A DNA stretch of 14,747 nucleotides, taken from contig JAUWNS010000046.1 of assembly GCA_030612485.1 (NCBI GenBank), positions 1-14,747 on the forward strand. Direction: 5' to 3'. This document shows, one piece after another, positions 13,783-14,747 of this stretch; positions within the stretch are counted from its first letter, which is position 1, and each line of letters starts with the position of its first letter. Both the position numbers and the translations under genes were made by a program. Source of the stretch: Candidatus Bipolaricaulota bacterium (GTDB taxonomy: Bacteria > Bipolaricaulota > Bipolaricaulia > UBA7950 > UBA9294). The notes under the pieces were generated by a model. It saw only the letters and a program-made list of their open reading frames with translations. It ran no database searches and was not told the DNA's origin.

Positions 13783-13816
13783 GGAGGGGGAGACACGGAG
13801 GTACATCTCCCCCTCC
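13783..13816. repeat. Perfect 11-base-pair hairpin between two minus-strand genes
   Basis: GGAGGGGGAGA (13783-13793) and TCTCCCCCTCC (13806-13816) with a 12-base loop. It lies 22 bases after the stop of the VWFA-type gene. It is strong enough to protect or end that transcript, but no T-run follows. TCTCTGCGTGCTC (13821-13833), the second copy of the repeat at 5063, is directly beside it. Confidence 0.55.
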
Positions 13817-13837
13817 TACTTCTCTGCGTGCTCGTCC

Positions 13838-14747
13838 TTAATTCAAGAGATCGATGATGTCCTTGGGTAACTGTTCCAGACCGGTATCCCCAATCTGAAT
13901 GTACACCTCACCGACCCGGATGATCACGTGCTCCCCCAACGCAAGGTGCGGGGCGATCCACGGGATCAGTGAAACGAGGTCGAAGTGGGCGTGGCTGTAG
14001 GCGATGATGTCGATCGTCTCCTGATCGTTGTAGGTACTGTCGATCCAGGTTCCATCTTTCAGGAAGTACGCCCGGTCGCCGACGATGCGGACACTCTCAA
14101 CGTTTGCCTGAACGGTATCCGCTTCGGCCAAGGTCTTGAGCGCTGCCGAGCCCTGCACTGCCTGTGCTCCGACTGCCGGCGCCGCTGCCGTGTGCACGGC
14201 GCGAGCCATCTCCTCCTCGGAGTAATCCTTCGACTCATCGATGAGGAACGATGTATACGGTGTGATGATCCCGTGGCGCTTGCTCAGACGGATGACCTCA
14301 TCTACCAACTCCTCACTTTCGCCGTACAATCGGATTTGATCGAGAAGGGATGCGATCTTCCGCCCGGCCCACAGTCTGGGCAGGAACGATGCCTCAAGCG
14401 AGATCTCGGGGAAGTCCCTCTGATAGGGGTAAACCACTGCTTGCCCCTCGACATCCCCTGTCAGTTCGATCGTGGTCTCGCCGTCTCCGCGGAATCGTCC
14501 CACCAGCAGGAGCTGAGTCCCACGGAAGACATCGGGCAACACGCGCGGATAGAGGTCGTAGGTTCCGACGGATGCGATCGCGATCTGCGGGTTGGAGAGA
14601 ACGGGCGAGGCGATCTTGCTGTAGAAGCTGGAAAGGACTACCTCCAGGTTCTCACCGGGTTGGACGTAGGTCGTGGTGCCACGATTCTCCTGCGCCAGCT
14701 GATCGAGGAGCACGGTATTGACGTTGTAGCCCACACCGAAGTTGAAC
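13838..14747 (-). CDS. VIT/VWFA-domain protein, C-terminal part
   Basis: 302 codons to the stop TAA at 13838; the gene continues past the right edge. The visible start FNFGVGYNVNTVLLDQLAQE is the last strand and helix of a von Willebrand factor A domain. Next comes GTTTYVQPGENLEVVLSSFY, then a beta-rich part, and FLPRLWAGRKIASLLDQI with LSKRHGIITPYTSFL. This order is the C-terminal half of VIT-VWFA proteins related to inter-alpha-trypsin inhibitor heavy chains. These are usually exported or membrane-bound and bind metal through a MIDAS site, which would lie outside the window. A further 130 residues carry an alanine-rich linker (AAAPAVGAQAVQGSAALKT) and a small C-terminal domain (GDRAYFLKDGTWIDSTYND) that is not part of the basic family. 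Internal GTG codons could be mistaken for starts, but the frame is open to the edge. Confidence 0.8.
   Translation of the reverse strand, partial: FNFGVGYNVNTVLLDQLAQENRGTTTYVQPGENLEVVLSSFYSKIASPVLSNPQIAIASVGTYDLYPRVLPDVFRGTQLLLVGRFRGDGETTIELTGDVEGQAVVYPYQRDFPEISLEASFLPRLWAGRKIASLLDQIRLYGESEELVDEVIRLSKRHGIITPYTSFLIDESKDYSEEEMARAVHTAAAPAVGAQAVQGSAALKTLAEADTVQANVESVRIVGDRAYFLKDGTWIDSTYNDQETIDIIAYSHAHFDLVSLIPWIAPHLALGEHVIIRVGEVYIQIGDTGLEQLPKDIIDLLN

Overview
The window reads as a bacterial chromosome segment of moderately high GC. It carries core genes (alaS, lspA, tmk, dnaN) on the plus strand in the left and centre. A dipeptide/oligopeptide ABC transporter operon lies on the minus strand at the left edge, and a beta-rich protein, a release-factor-like protein and a VIT/VWFA-type protein lie at the right. 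Shine-Dalgarno sites are standard, TAA, TAG and TGA all serve as stops, and sigma-70-like promoters are visible. The aromatic-ended beta-strand protein hints at a diderm envelope. My impression of a candidate phylum such as Bipolaricaulota (Acetothermia) is weak, and no marker here proves it.

Layout. 1-2198 (minus): dppB-like permease, dppC-like permease, then the start of a family 5 substrate-binding protein, probably one peptide-uptake operon. Its promoter region is divergent from alaS. 2363-4945 (plus): alanyl-tRNA synthetase. 4946-5315: gene-free spacer with a dispersed repeat. 5316-7592 (plus): lspA and tmk overlap, followed by dnaN. 7593-7782: an inverted copy of the same repeat. 7783-9342 (plus): a fumarylacetoacetate-hydrolase-family enzyme and an MtfA-type metallopeptidase.

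9343-12204 looks like an accessory island. It holds a HEPN-domain (Apea-like) gene split by an in-frame TGA, a 70-residue fragment resembling the start of a restriction/methylase protein, and a coiled-coil/winged-helix (HARE-HTH-like) gene. Immediately downstream of that last gene lie two tandem unusual tRNA genes on the same strand. The first has a class II, leucine-type body but a UAC (valine) anticodon. The second is a compact 67-nt tRNA-like gene with a G3:U70 pair (the alanine identity element) and a UAU (isoleucine AUA) anticodon. LeuRS and AlaRS largely ignore the anticodon, so the pair could be charged with the 'wrong' amino acid. This is the most interesting signal in the window.

12205-14747: a beta-rich protein that lacks a signal peptide and a ribosome-binding site and looks 5'-truncated at the island border, then a convergent GGQ release-factor-like ribosome-rescue protein, and the C-terminal part of a VIT/VWFA-type protein running off the window. 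All identifications come from reading motifs. No database search was run.
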